From contig CAJUFJ010000005.1 in NCBI GenBank assembly GCA_910585815.1, forward strand, positions 17,570 through 81,569: a stretch of 64,000 nucleotides of DNA, given 5' to 3'. The notes beneath the pieces are model-generated. The model saw nothing but the letters and a program-made list of their open reading frames with translations, searched no databases and was not told the DNA's origin. Below are positions 7,793-16,152 of this stretch, piece after piece; the stretch's first letter is position 1, and every line of letters begins with the position of its first letter. The stretch is from an uncultured Oscillospiraceae bacterium. GTDB lineage: Bacteria > Bacillota > Clostridia > Oscillospirales > Oscillospiraceae. The translations under genes and the position numbers were made by a program.

Positions 7793-9862
7793 TTGAAATA
7801 TAAGCAGTGGCAGGTGGCCGCTCCCTGCCCGGAGGGCCAGCGGGCCCTGGAACAGGCGGGCCTGTCTCCCCTGCTGGCCGGCCTGCTGGCCGCCCGGGGG
7901 ATTACCCGCCCGGAGGAGGCCCGGCGGCTCCTGGCCCCCGCCCAAGAGCCCATCCCCGACCCCATGCTCCTGAAGGATATGGACCGGGCGGTGGACCGGG
8001 TGCGGCTGGCCCTGGAGCGTGGGGAGTCCATCGCCGTCTACGGCGACTACGACGTGGACGGCATCACCGCCACCTGTCTGCTCACCCGGTTCCTCTCCGC
8101 CCGGGGGGGGGATGTGACCCCCTACATCCCCAGCCGCCTGGGGGAGGGCTACGGCCTGAACGCCGAGGCGGTGCACATCCTCGCCGGGCGGCAGATTTCC
8201 CTGATTCTCACGGTGGACTGCGGTATCACTGCCGTGGAGGAGACCGCCCTGGCGGCCAGCCTGGGGCTGGACGTGGTGATTACCGACCACCACGCCTGCA
8301 AGGAGGTCCTGCCCGCCGCCGCCGCGGTGGTGGACCCCCACCGGCCCGACTGCCCCTACCCCTTCAAGGGGCTGGCCGGGGTGGGGGTGGCCCTGATGCT
8401 GGCCCTGGCGGTGGCCGGGCCGGCGGAGGCCCCGGCGGTGTTTGACGAGTTCTGCGACCTGGCCGCCGTGGGCACGGTGGCCGACGTGATGCCCATGACG
8501 GGGGCCAACCGGGCCATCGTCAGCCTGGGCCTGGCCCGGCTCACCCCGCCCCGGCGGCTGGGGCTGGCCAGCCTGATCCGCTGCGCCGGGCTGGAGGACC
8601 GGCCGGTCACCTCGGTGTCGGTGGGCTACACCCTGGCCCCCCGGATCAACGCCTCGGGCCGGATGGGCCGGGCGGAGGTGGCGGTGGAGCTGTTCCTCAC
8701 CCAGGACCCGGCCCGGGCCGACGAGCTGGCGGTGCTGCTGTGCGAGCTGAACCGGGAGCGGCAGGGCATCGAGGGGGAGATTTTCCAGCAGTGTGTGCAG
8801 CACCTGGAGGAAAATCCCCAGCAGGGGGCCATCGTGCTGGCGGGCAGCCAGTGGCACCAGGGGGTGGTGGGCATTGTGGCCTCCCGCCTGGCGGAGAAAT
8901 ACGCCTGCCCCTGCTTTATGATCTGCCTGGACAGCGGCACGGGCAAGGGCTCCTGCCGCTCCTGGGGGGATATCAACCTCTTTACCCTGCTGTCCTCCTG
9001 CGGCCAGCTTCTGGAGAACTTCGGGGGCCACGCCCTGGCCGCCGGCTTTACGGTGAGGGAGGAGAACATCCCCGCCCTGGCCCTGGCCCTGCGCCGGGCG
9101 GTGGCCGAGAGCTGTCACGGCCAGGCCCTGCCCTCGGTGCTGGATATCGACCTGGCCGTCGCCCCCCAGCACCTGACGGTGGAGGCGGTGGAGGCCCTGG
9201 ACCTGCTGGAGCCCTGCGGCACGGGCAACCCCCGGCCGGTGTTCCTGCTCCAGGGGGCCCAGGTGCACACCATGTCCCAGGTGGGCCGGGGCCGGCATCT
9301 GAAGCTGCGGCTGGAGAGCCGGGGCGTCCCGCTGGACGCCATCTACTTCTCCAGCCAGGGGGCCGACCTGGGCCTCTACCCCGGCTGCCGGGTGGACCTG
9401 GTCTTTTACCCCCAGATCAACGACTTCCGGGGGGTGCGCACCGTACAGCTCCAGGTGGTGGACCTGCGGCTGGCCCCCTCCCGGGCCCAGCTGGAGCAAG
9501 CCATCTATGACAAATACAGCCGGGGGGAGGCCCTCACCTGTGAGGAAGCCCGGTTCCTTCTCCCCAGCCGGGGGGACTTTGTGGGCCTGTACCGCTGGCT
9601 GGAGCGGCAGTCCACCGGCTGCACCGTGGTGGAGGACACCCCCGCCCGCATTGCCCGGGCGGTATCCCGGGCCACGAGACAGCGGGAGGTGCCCGCCCGC
9701 ACCATGCTCTGCCTGGAGGTGCTGGAGGAGCGGGGCCTGATCCTTTTGAACCGCCGCACCGACCGCATCCAGATCACCCTGCGCCAGGTGGAGCAGAAGG
9801 TGGACCTGGAGGCGTCGGAAATTATCAGGCGCCTGCGGAAGATATTGGAGGGCGGCCTGTAG
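7793..9862 (+). CDS. recJ: Single-stranded-DNA-specific exonuclease RecJ
   Basis: A 689-residue DHH-superfamily 5'-3' exonuclease acting on single-stranded DNA in recombination and repair. The start is TTG 7793, chosen because GGGAGGTGG lies at the right spacing and no ATG fits. Motif I is YGDYDVDGITAT (about residues 83-94), motif III is DHHACKE (165-171), followed by VVDPHRPDCPYPFKGLAGVG. The DHHA1 part contains ASGRMGRAEVA and GSQWHQGVVGIVASRLAEKY, and GGHALAAGF follows. The C-terminal ~150 residues carry an OB-like domain plus a helical extension. Length is somewhat above the E. coli enzyme. The following gene is rel. Confidence 0.95.
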   Translation: MKYKQWQVAAPCPEGQRALEQAGLSPLLAGLLAARGITRPEEARRLLAPAQEPIPDPMLLKDMDRAVDRVRLALERGESIAVYGDYDVDGITATCLLTRFLSARGGDVTPYIPSRLGEGYGLNAEAVHILAGRQISLILTVDCGITAVEETALAASLGLDVVITDHHACKEVLPAAAAVVDPHRPDCPYPFKGLAGVGVALMLALAVAGPAEAPAVFDEFCDLAAVGTVADVMPMTGANRAIVSLGLARLTPPRRLGLASLIRCAGLEDRPVTSVSVGYTLAPRINASGRMGRAEVAVELFLTQDPARADELAVLLCELNRERQGIEGEIFQQCVQHLEENPQQGAIVLAGSQWHQGVVGIVASRLAEKYACPCFMICLDSGTGKGSCRSWGDINLFTLLSSCGQLLENFGGHALAAGFTVREENIPALALALRRAVAESCHGQALPSVLDIDLAVAPQHLTVEAVEALDLLEPCGTGNPRPVFLLQGAQVHTMSQVGRGRHLKLRLESRGVPLDAIYFSSQGADLGLYPGCRVDLVFYPQINDFRGVRTVQLQVVDLRLAPSRAQLEQAIYDKYSRGEALTCEEARFLLPSRGDFVGLYRWLERQSTGCTVVEDTPARIARAVSRATRQREVPARTMLCLEVLEERGLILLNRRTDRIQITLRQVEQKVDLEASEIIRRLRKILEGGL

Positions 9863-9931
9863 GGACGCATCATGATGCGTCCGCCCGTCCGCCGTTGAAA
9901 ACGGGCCGCCGAAGGCGGCGGCCCCTACAAA
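9862..9931. repeat. Dispersed palindromic repeat between recJ and rel
   Basis: Starts gtagggacgcatcatgatgc and ends gccgaaggcggcggcccctac. Two internal palindromes (GGACGCATCATGATGCGTCC and a GGCCGCC/GGCGGCC pair) lie inside outer GTAGG/CCTAC ends. Same family as the copies at 19198, 22986 and 38354. Confidence 0.65.
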
Positions 9932-9953
9932 GCCCCTTTAGAGAGGTGACGAC

Positions 9954-12191
9954 ATGGACCCCATTTTAGAACGCTATCACACCCTGGAAAAACGGGTGCT
10001 GACCTACATGCCCAGTCTGGACACGAAGGTGCTCTTTGACGCCTTCACCTACGCCGACACCGCCCACCATGGCCAGCTGCGCAAGAGCGGCGAGCCCTAT
10101 ATCATCCACCCCATCGCCGTGGCGGAGATTGTGGCCGACCTGGAGCTGGACATCGACAGCGTGGTGGCCGCCCTGCTCCACGACTGCATTGAGGACACCG
10201 CCTCCACCCACGAGGAGATCGCCAAGCGGTTTAACCCCACGGTGGCAGAGCTGGTGGAGGGGGTCACCAAGCTGACCAAGATGCAGTTTGTCACCAAGGA
10301 AGAGGAGCAGATGGAGAATCTGCGAAAAATGCTCATGGCCATGAGCCGGGATATCCGGGTGATTCTCATTAAGGTGTGCGACCGGCTGCACAATATGCGC
10401 ACCATGGAGTACCAGTCCCCCCGGAAGCAGCGGGAAAAATCCCTGGAGACCATGGAGATTTACGCCCCCATCGCCCACCGCCTAGGCATGCAGAAGATTA
10501 AGTGGGAGCTGGAGGACCTGTCCCTGCGCTACCTGGACCCGGTGGGCTACAAGGAGATCGAGGACGAGCTCATTGAGCGCTCCTCCGCCCACGAGGAGTT
10601 TCTGGCCGGCATCCAGCAGCGCATCGAGCAGCGCCTGGGTCAGGAGGGCCTCCACTGCACCATCTACGGCCGGGTGAAGCACATCTACTCCATCTACCGA
10701 AAAATGTTCGCCCAGAACAAGACCCTGGACGAAATCTTTGACCTGTACGCCTTCCGGGTGATTGTCAGCGACATTCCCGAGTGCTACAACGTGCTGGGCT
10801 GCATCCACGACATGTTCAAGCCGGTGCTGGGCCGCTTTAAGGACTACATCGGCACCCCCAAGCCCAACATGTACCAGTCCCTCCACACCACCGTCATCGG
10901 CCGGGAGGGCATCCCCTTCGAGGTGCAGATACGCACCTGGGAGATGCACCAGACCGCCGAGTACGGCATCGCCGCCCACTGGAAGTATAAGCAGGGGATG
11001 GCCAACAAAAAGCTGGGCACCGAACACGAATTTGAGTGGGTGCGCAAGCTGCTGGAGGGGCAGCAGGACACCGACGCCGAGGAGTTTGTCTCCACCCTGA
11101 AGGTGGACCTCTTTGCCGACGAGGTCTTTGTCTTCACCCCCAACGGCGATGTAAAGAGCCTGCCCCAGGGGGCCACCCCCATCGACTTCGCCTATAACAT
11201 CCACTCCGCCATCGGCAACACCATGGTGGGGGCCCGGGTGAACGGCCGGATGGTGCCCTACGACTACAAGCTGTCCAACGGCGACATTGTGGAGGTGCTC
11301 ACCTCCAAGTCGGCCAAGGGCCCCAGCCGGGACTGGCTGTCCCTGTGCAAGTCCAACGAGGCCCGGAACAAGATCCGCCAGTGGTTCAAGAAGGAGCGCC
11401 GGGAGGAGAACATCGTCACCGGCCGGGCGGCCTTTGAGTCGGAGCTGAAGCACGCCAAAATGAGCCTGGCCGCCATCACCGCCGACGAGGTCCTGCCCCA
11501 CATCCTGCGCAAGCTGCGCTGCGGCACCCTGGATGAGCTCTACGCCGCCATCGGCTACGGGGGCACCACCGCCTCCAAGTCGGTGGCCCGCATCCGGGAC
11601 GAGCTGCAGCGGCTGGGCCGGCTCCAGGCGGAGAAGGCGGCGGCGGCAGCCCGCACCCTGGAGGAGAGCGTCATCATGCCGGGCAGCGCCTCCGCCGACC
11701 ACACCCACGGCCCCGTCAAGCCCAAGCATTCAGACTCCGGCATCATTGTGGAGGGGCTGGGCAACTGCCTGGTGAAGTTCGCCAAGTGCTGCACCCCCGT
11801 CCCCGGCGACCCGGTGATCGGCTTCATCACCCGGGGGTACGGGGTATCGGTCCACCGCTCCGACTGCCCCAACGCCCACCCCGACCGGCGCAAGCCCGAG
11901 GAGGAGGCCCGGTGGGTCAAGGTGTCCTGGGTGGACAGCAAGCTGCCCAACTACAAGACCTCCCTGGAGTTGTCCGCCAAGGACCGGGACAACCTCACCC
12001 TGGACGTGGCCATGGCCCTGTCCACCGCAAAGGTGAAGGTATCCGCCCTGTCCGCCCGTTCCATGCCCGACGGCCACGCCACCATCAACATCGTGGTGGA
12101 AGTGAAGGACAAGGGCGAGCTGGAGACAGTTATCAACAAGCTGAACAACATCCATGGCGTCTACCACGTGGCCCGGGCGGCGGGGAAATAG
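9954..12191 (+). CDS. rel: Bifunctional (p)ppGpp synthetase/hydrolase Rel
   Basis: A 745-residue long RelA/SpoT homologue controlling the stringent response. The N-terminal HD hydrolase domain keeps HHGQ (38-41), HP at 52-53 and LLHDCIEDT (74-82), so hydrolase activity is expected. The synthetase domain has RFKDYIGTPKPNMYQSLH, whose RxKD charge pattern is that of bifunctional Rel rather than monofunctional RelA. A TGS domain (VFVFTPNGDVKSLPQGATPI) lies near 390-450. A conserved zinc-finger region (KFAKCCTPVPGDPVIGFITR) and a C-terminal ACT domain follow. GAGAGGTGACGAC lies before the ATG. Followed closely by dtd, the usual Firmicutes order. Confidence 0.96.
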   Translation: MDPILERYHTLEKRVLTYMPSLDTKVLFDAFTYADTAHHGQLRKSGEPYIIHPIAVAEIVADLELDIDSVVAALLHDCIEDTASTHEEIAKRFNPTVAELVEGVTKLTKMQFVTKEEEQMENLRKMLMAMSRDIRVILIKVCDRLHNMRTMEYQSPRKQREKSLETMEIYAPIAHRLGMQKIKWELEDLSLRYLDPVGYKEIEDELIERSSAHEEFLAGIQQRIEQRLGQEGLHCTIYGRVKHIYSIYRKMFAQNKTLDEIFDLYAFRVIVSDIPECYNVLGCIHDMFKPVLGRFKDYIGTPKPNMYQSLHTTVIGREGIPFEVQIRTWEMHQTAEYGIAAHWKYKQGMANKKLGTEHEFEWVRKLLEGQQDTDAEEFVSTLKVDLFADEVFVFTPNGDVKSLPQGATPIDFAYNIHSAIGNTMVGARVNGRMVPYDYKLSNGDIVEVLTSKSAKGPSRDWLSLCKSNEARNKIRQWFKKERREENIVTGRAAFESELKHAKMSLAAITADEVLPHILRKLRCGTLDELYAAIGYGGTTASKSVARIRDELQRLGRLQAEKAAAAARTLEESVIMPGSASADHTHGPVKPKHSDSGIIVEGLGNCLVKFAKCCTPVPGDPVIGFITRGYGVSVHRSDCPNAHPDRRKPEEEARWVKVSWVDSKLPNYKTSLELSAKDRDNLTLDVAMALSTAKVKVSALSARSMPDGHATINIVVEVKDKGELETVINKLNNIHGVYHVARAAGK

Positions 12192-12206
12192 AAAGGACGT
12201 GATTCC

Positions 12207-12650
12207 ATGCGCGCAGTTGTCACCCGGGTCAATTCCGCTTCCGTCACCATCGGCGGCAAGGTGGAGGGGGCCATCAACAGGGGCTTCCTGGTCCTGCTGG
12301 GGGTGGGGCCCCAGGACGACGAGGCAGTTTGCGACAAGCTGGCGGAAAAAATCTGCAATCTGCGGATATTCGAGGACGAAAACGAGAAAATGAACTTAAA
12401 CCTGGAGCAGGTGGGGGGTGCGCTGCTGGTGGTGTCTCAGTTCACCCTGTACGCCGACACCTCCTCCCGCCGCCCCGGCTTCTCCCACGCCGCCAAGCCC
12501 GCCCTGGCTGTCCCGCTGTATGAGCGTTTCATGGACCAGTGCCGGGCCCGGGGTTTTGCGGTGGAGCACGGCCAGTTTGGAGCCGACATGCAGGTGGCCT
12601 CCGTCAACGACGGGCCGGTGACCATCCTTTTCGACACGGACAAGGCGTAG
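12207..12650 (+). CDS. dtd: D-aminoacyl-tRNA deacylase
   Basis: 147 residues, the usual length. Hydrolyses D-aminoacyl-tRNAs (and Gly-tRNA-Ala), preventing D-residue incorporation. Signatures are the start MRAVVTRVNSASVTIGG, VVSQFTLYADTSSRRPGF with the catalytic SQ pair, and the C-terminal NDGPVTILFDT carrying the Gly-cis-Pro-type active-site motif. It lies 15 bases after rel, preceded by GAAAGGACG, and is probably co-transcribed with it. Confidence 0.95.
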   Translation: MRAVVTRVNSASVTIGGKVEGAINRGFLVLLGVGPQDDEAVCDKLAEKICNLRIFEDENEKMNLNLEQVGGALLVVSQFTLYADTSSRRPGFSHAAKPALAVPLYERFMDQCRARGFAVEHGQFGADMQVASVNDGPVTILFDTDKA

Positions 12651-12761
12651 GGCGTGACCACCGGGCACGCCGCCTTTGCCGGGAAGCGGCGCGCCGGGGT
12701 CGTCGCGCCCCAAGGAGTAAATTGTCGTCGCGCCCACAAAATAGACCGAGGAGGTTTCCCC

Positions 12762-13166
12762 ATGTTTTTCTTTGGCAAGACGAAAACCGACCCCAGCCAG
12801 CCCCATCAGGACTGGCCCTGGGCGCTGAATCTGGGGGGCAGGCCGTCCATGCAGCTGAGCTGGGACGTTCTGGAATCCGAGCTGCGGGCGCTGAACCTGG
12901 ACGACCCGGACAGCTTCCTGATTCTGGAGCAGCAGGAGCCCGGCGACTCCAAAAACTACTGGTTTATCCAGAGCTCCATCAACCGGGCGGGGCCCAAGCC
13001 CGGCTGGTATACCGTGGAGATTGGCTGGGGCTCCCGGCAGGAGATGGCCCTCTGGGATTTGGACGTTCAGACGGTGGAGGAGGTCATCCCTTATTTCCGC
13101 ACCGCCTACGGCCGGAAGCCGGTGGACCGCACCGGATTTGAAGATATGTCTGACATGCTGGGCTGA
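12762..13166 (+). CDS. Conserved hypothetical protein
   Basis: 134 residues from ATG 12762, preceded by GAGGAGG. The open frame extends 36 codons upstream, but that part is repeat-like and GC-skewed, so the later start is preferred. The protein begins MFFFGKTKTDP and has several Trp residues (WPWALNLGG, WDVLESELRAL, WFIQSS, WYTVEIGWGS), looking like a small soluble alpha/beta fold. No catalytic motif is evident. It sits 13 bases before the MBL hydrolase gene and is likely translated with it. Family not recognised. Confidence 0.65.
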   Translation: MFFFGKTKTDPSQPHQDWPWALNLGGRPSMQLSWDVLESELRALNLDDPDSFLILEQQEPGDSKNYWFIQSSINRAGPKPGWYTVEIGWGSRQEMALWDLDVQTVEEVIPYFRTAYGRKPVDRTGFEDMSDMLG

Positions 13167-13179
13167 ACAGGAGGAGCTT

Positions 13180-13791
13180 ATGAACATCAAACTGATGCAG
13201 GTGGGCCCCATTGGCACCAACTGCTATATTCTGGAACACGACAACAAAATCGCCGTGATCGACCCCGGCGACGAAGCGGGGCGCATTCTGGCCGAGCTGA
13301 AGAAATCCGACGCGCAGGTGGAGTACATCCTCCTCACCCACGGCCACTACGACCACACCACCGCCGTGCCCGAGCTGCACCAGGCCCTGCCGGAGGCCAA
13401 AATCTATATCCACCAGGCCGACGCCAACGGCGCGGGCAGCCGCCTGTTCCCCCTGGCCGGGCAGGTGGACGACCTTCTGCTCTATGACGAGGGGGACGCC
13501 CTCCCCCTGGGCAGCCTGACCATTGAGGTGCTCCACACCCCGGGCCACTCCCCCGGGTCGGTCACCCTGAAGGCGGGGGACGCCCTCTTTACCGGCGACA
13601 CCCTCTTTGCCGGCGACTGCGGCCGCACCGACCTGCGGGGGGGCAGCTGGGAGGAGATTCTGGTCTCTCTGGGCCGGCTGGGCAGGCTGGAGGGCAATTA
13701 CCACGTCCTCCCCGGCCACGAGGGCACCTCCGATTTGGACACCGAGCGGCAGGTCAACCGCTATCTGCGGGAGGGTATGGGGCTGAAGTAA
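13180..13791 (+). CDS. MBL-fold metallohydrolase (glyoxalase II-like)
   Basis: 203 residues. The metal-binding THGHYDHT motif lies at about residues 50-57, HTPGHSPGS near 118-126, GDTLFAGDCGRTD follows with the bridging Asp, and LPGHEG supplies the last His. These are all ligands expected for a dinuclear zinc hydrolase related to hydroxyacylglutathione hydrolase. The short C-terminus lacks the helical glutathione-binding domain of true GloB, so the substrate is open. ATG 13180 has AGGAGG nearby; a longer frame upstream overlaps the preceding gene and is rejected. Confidence 0.9.
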   Translation: MNIKLMQVGPIGTNCYILEHDNKIAVIDPGDEAGRILAELKKSDAQVEYILLTHGHYDHTTAVPELHQALPEAKIYIHQADANGAGSRLFPLAGQVDDLLLYDEGDALPLGSLTIEVLHTPGHSPGSVTLKAGDALFTGDTLFAGDCGRTDLRGGSWEEILVSLGRLGRLEGNYHVLPGHEGTSDLDTERQVNRYLREGMGLK

Positions 13792-13827
13792 GCACTCCCG
13801 TCCCGCCGAGCGAAAAAGGCCCCTTTT

Positions 13828-14064
13828 CCCCGCAAGGGGGACGCGATATCCGTAAGCGGCAAAGCCGCTAACGGCTATCCAGTGAAAGGGGCTGTCAGCC
13901 GAAGGCTGAGTGAGGATTGCGTTTCGCCGCAGGCGAAACATGCGGAGCAATCCAAGTATTTGAAAACTGGTTTGCTTCGCATATTTTGGCTTCGCCAAAA
14001 TGCAATCCTCCGTCACGGCTTCGCCGTGCCACCTCCTTTCAAAAGGAGGCTTGACGCCTGCGGG
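13828..14064. repeat. Intergenic palindromic repeat element (copy A)
   Basis: About 235 bp without a gene. It contains cccgcaagggggacgcgata, the palindrome AGCGGCAAAGCCGCT, CGTCACGGCTTCGCCGTGCC and cttcgc/gcgaag hairpins, bounded internally by gaggattgcg and caatcctc. The same blocks recur, in a different arrangement, at 38450-38690, and relatives occur at 17110-17315 and, inside a gene, at 24972-25095. It has the features of a non-autonomous mobile repeat. Confidence 0.7.
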
Positions 14065-14076
14065 CGGGACGGGGGG

Positions 14077-14343
14077 TTACCCCGCGATCCCCTCCAGGAT
14101 TTCCCGGCGCAGGCCCAGGCCAAAGAGGTAGTAAGCCCGGACCTCACAGAACAGGTGGCTGGTCAGGGCAGATTCAAATTCGCTGTACCTCTCATAGCCG
14201 ATAAGGTCCATCAGCTCCGCTGTGACTCTGTTATATTCCTGCTCCGCCTGGACATATTCTGGAATACTGCTGCAAAAGCTGGCAATCTCCCCCGGGATTT
14301 CCGGGTTGTCTAGAAATAGAGTTTGTAGTATAGTTTGATTCAT
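14077..14343 (-). CDS. Small conserved protein, divergent from HTH gene
   Basis: 88 residues, mostly helical and acidic, beginning MNQTILQTLFLDNPEIP and ending near LRREILEGI. It resembles the DUF6809-type small proteins often found in gut clostridia; function unknown. The ATG at 14343 has GGAGGAGG upstream, and an unusually good promoter (TTGACA, TATAAT) precedes it on the minus strand. It is divergent from the 73-residue HTH protein, with 68 bases between the start codons, so the HTH protein may control both. Confidence 0.7.
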   Translation of the reverse strand: MNQTILQTLFLDNPEIPGEIASFCSSIPEYVQAEQEYNRVTAELMDLIGYERYSEFESALTSHLFCEVRAYYLFGLGLRREILEGIAG

Positions 14344-14372
14344 AAAGCGCCTCCTCCGTGCATCTTAAATTC

Positions 14373-14402
14373 ATTATATCATGCAGGTTACATTCATGTC
14401 AA
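14373..14402 (-). promoter_or_regulatory. Promoter of the 88-residue gene
   Basis: On the minus strand TTGACA (14397-14402) and TATAAT (14373-14378) are 18 bases apart. The -35 box overlaps the leader of the divergent HTH gene (AAGGGG at 14401), so one repressor binding here could act on both. Confidence 0.75.
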
Positions 14403-14411
14403 GGGGTTTTT

Positions 14412-14633
14412 ATGGCTAAATTAGGTGAACGATTGAAAATGCTTCGTAAGGAGAAGCGAATGACGCAGCCTGAGCTTGCAGAGCTGCTGAATCAGTCCCT
14501 GCGGGCATATCAGTATTATGAATCGGGGCATCATGTTCCCGAGTTCCCCAATCTGGTCCTCCTGGCCGACTTCTACGATGTCAGCATGGATTATCTCATC
14601 GGCCGCAGCGAGACGCGGGAGCGGCAGCCATGA
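14412..14633 (+). CDS. XRE-family HTH regulator (Cro/C1 type)
   Basis: 73 residues, nearly all helix-turn-helix: LGERLKMLRKEKRMTQPELA, then ELLNQSLRAYQYYESG and the ending MDYLIGRSE, typical of small phage-like repressors. ATG 14412 has AAGGGG upstream; an in-frame ATG 18 codons earlier falls within the divergent promoter and is rejected. The stop overlaps hemZ (ATGA). The target is probably the divergent promoter at 14373-14402. Confidence 0.85.
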   Translation: MAKLGERLKMLRKEKRMTQPELAELLNQSLRAYQYYESGHHVPEFPNLVLLADFYDVSMDYLIGRSETRERQP

Positions 14634-16135
14634 AGCTGTATTTTGAGACCTCCAACTTCCCCTGGTCGCCGGAGCGGTATCACTACGCCGCCGAGCAGAT
14701 GATGCTCACCCTGTTCCCCGGGGAGCGGCCCGAGTACCCGGAGGGTCCCCCGCCCGAAGTCCTGAGCGGAGAGGGAAACGCGGTCATTTTCACCCTCCGC
14801 CGGGGGGAAAAACAGGCCAGCGTCAGCGCCCTGGTGTTCCACAATCAGGAACGCTTCGACGGGGTGCGCCGTTTCCCCTCCGAGGAGCTGGACCAACCTC
14901 CGGAGGAGGTTTACCACACCGTCCAGCACGCCCTGAAGCTGGCCTTCTACAAGGCGGGCACCGCCCTGCTGGGCCATGAGCCCCCTTGGGGGGCGCTGAC
15001 CGGGGTGCGGCCGGTGAAGCTGCCCACCCGGTCTATGCTGGCGGGCTCCACCCCTAAGCAGGCCCAGAAGGAGCTGGAGAAGGAGTATTTTGTCTCCCCC
15101 GACCGGGCAAAGCTGGCGGTGGACTGCGCCCGGGCCAGCGTGGAGGCACAGCGGTCGCTGAAGGAGGGGGAGGTGTCGCTGTATGTCGGCATCCCCTTCT
15201 GCCCCACCCGGTGCGCCTACTGCTCTTTCGTCTCCGCCGATGTGGGCCGCACTTTGAAGCTGGTGGAGCCCTATGTGGAGGGCCTGCTCCGGGAGGTGGC
15301 CGAGACGGGCCGGGTCCTGCGGGAGGCGGGGCTGACCATCCGCTCCTTCTATATGGGGGGCGGCACCCCCACCACCCTGTCCGCCGGACAGATGGACCGG
15401 CTGCTGACCCAATGTGAGGAGTGCCTCCCTCTGGAGGGCTGTACCGAGTACACCGTGGAGGCCGGCCGGCCGGACACCATCACCCGGGAAAAGCTGGCGG
15501 TATTGAAGGCCCACCGCATCGGCCGCATCTCCGTCAACCCCCAGACGCTGGAGGACCACGTGCTGGAGGCCATCGGCCGGAAGCACTCCGCCGGGGACAT
15601 CCGGGAAGCCTGCGGGCTGGCCCGGGACGTGGGCTTTGACTGCATCAACATGGACCTGATCGCCGGCCTGCCCCGGGACACCTTCGACGGCTTCCGCCGT
15701 TCCCTGGAGGGGGTGCTGGCCATGGACCCGGAAAATGTCACCGTCCACACCCTGGCCCTGAAGAAGGGCTCCACCCTGATGGAGCGCGGCGGCGCGCTCC
15801 CCGGCGGGGAGGAGGTGGCCCGGATGCTGGACTGGTCCCGGCAGATTCTCACAACAAACGGTTATATCCCCTACTATTTATACCGTCAGAAATATATGTC
15901 CGGCTCCCTGGAGAACGTGGGCTGGGCCAGGCCGGGGGCGGAGAGCCTGTACAACATCGTCATGATGGAGGAGCTGCACACCGTGGTCTCCCTGGGGGCG
16001 GGCGGGGTAACCAAGCTTATCCGTGATGGGACCATTCTCCGCCTCACCAACCCAAAATATCCCCACGACTATCTGTCCGGCCTGGACAAGGTGCTGGGGC
16101 AAAAACAGGATATTAAAACCTTTTATACGCGGTGA
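14630..16135 (+). CDS. hemZ: Coproporphyrinogen III dehydrogenase-like radical SAM enzyme HemZ
   Basis: 501 residues. The radical SAM cluster motif CPTRCAYC (Cys 191, 195, 198) follows YVGIPF, and SFYMGGGTPTTLS supplies the SAM-binding GGGTP. An N-terminal ~180-residue domain and the region HTLALKKGSTL match HemZ, the oxygen-independent coproporphyrinogen oxidase relative of Firmicutes. TVEAGRPDTIT and MDLIAGLPRDT are further family motifs. No other heme gene is in view, so the role in heme synthesis is not confirmed by context. The start overlaps the HTH stop by 4 bases. Confidence 0.9.
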   Translation: MKLYFETSNFPWSPERYHYAAEQMMLTLFPGERPEYPEGPPPEVLSGEGNAVIFTLRRGEKQASVSALVFHNQERFDGVRRFPSEELDQPPEEVYHTVQHALKLAFYKAGTALLGHEPPWGALTGVRPVKLPTRSMLAGSTPKQAQKELEKEYFVSPDRAKLAVDCARASVEAQRSLKEGEVSLYVGIPFCPTRCAYCSFVSADVGRTLKLVEPYVEGLLREVAETGRVLREAGLTIRSFYMGGGTPTTLSAGQMDRLLTQCEECLPLEGCTEYTVEAGRPDTITREKLAVLKAHRIGRISVNPQTLEDHVLEAIGRKHSAGDIREACGLARDVGFDCINMDLIAGLPRDTFDGFRRSLEGVLAMDPENVTVHTLALKKGSTLMERGGALPGGEEVARMLDWSRQILTTNGYIPYYLYRQKYMSGSLENVGWARPGAESLYNIVMMEELHTVVSLGAGGVTKLIRDGTILRLTNPKYPHDYLSGLDKVLGQKQDIKTFYTR

Positions 16136-16152
16136 AGAAAGGGGACATATCT

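Noticed and set aside
7733..9499. Long open frame antisense to recJ (588 codons), with similar long frames opposite rel, the GH13 gene and the histidine kinase
   Set aside because: GC-rich genes leave stop-poor antisense frames; these have His/Gly/Gln-rich low-complexity translations and no ribosome sites, while the opposite strand encodes recognised proteins.
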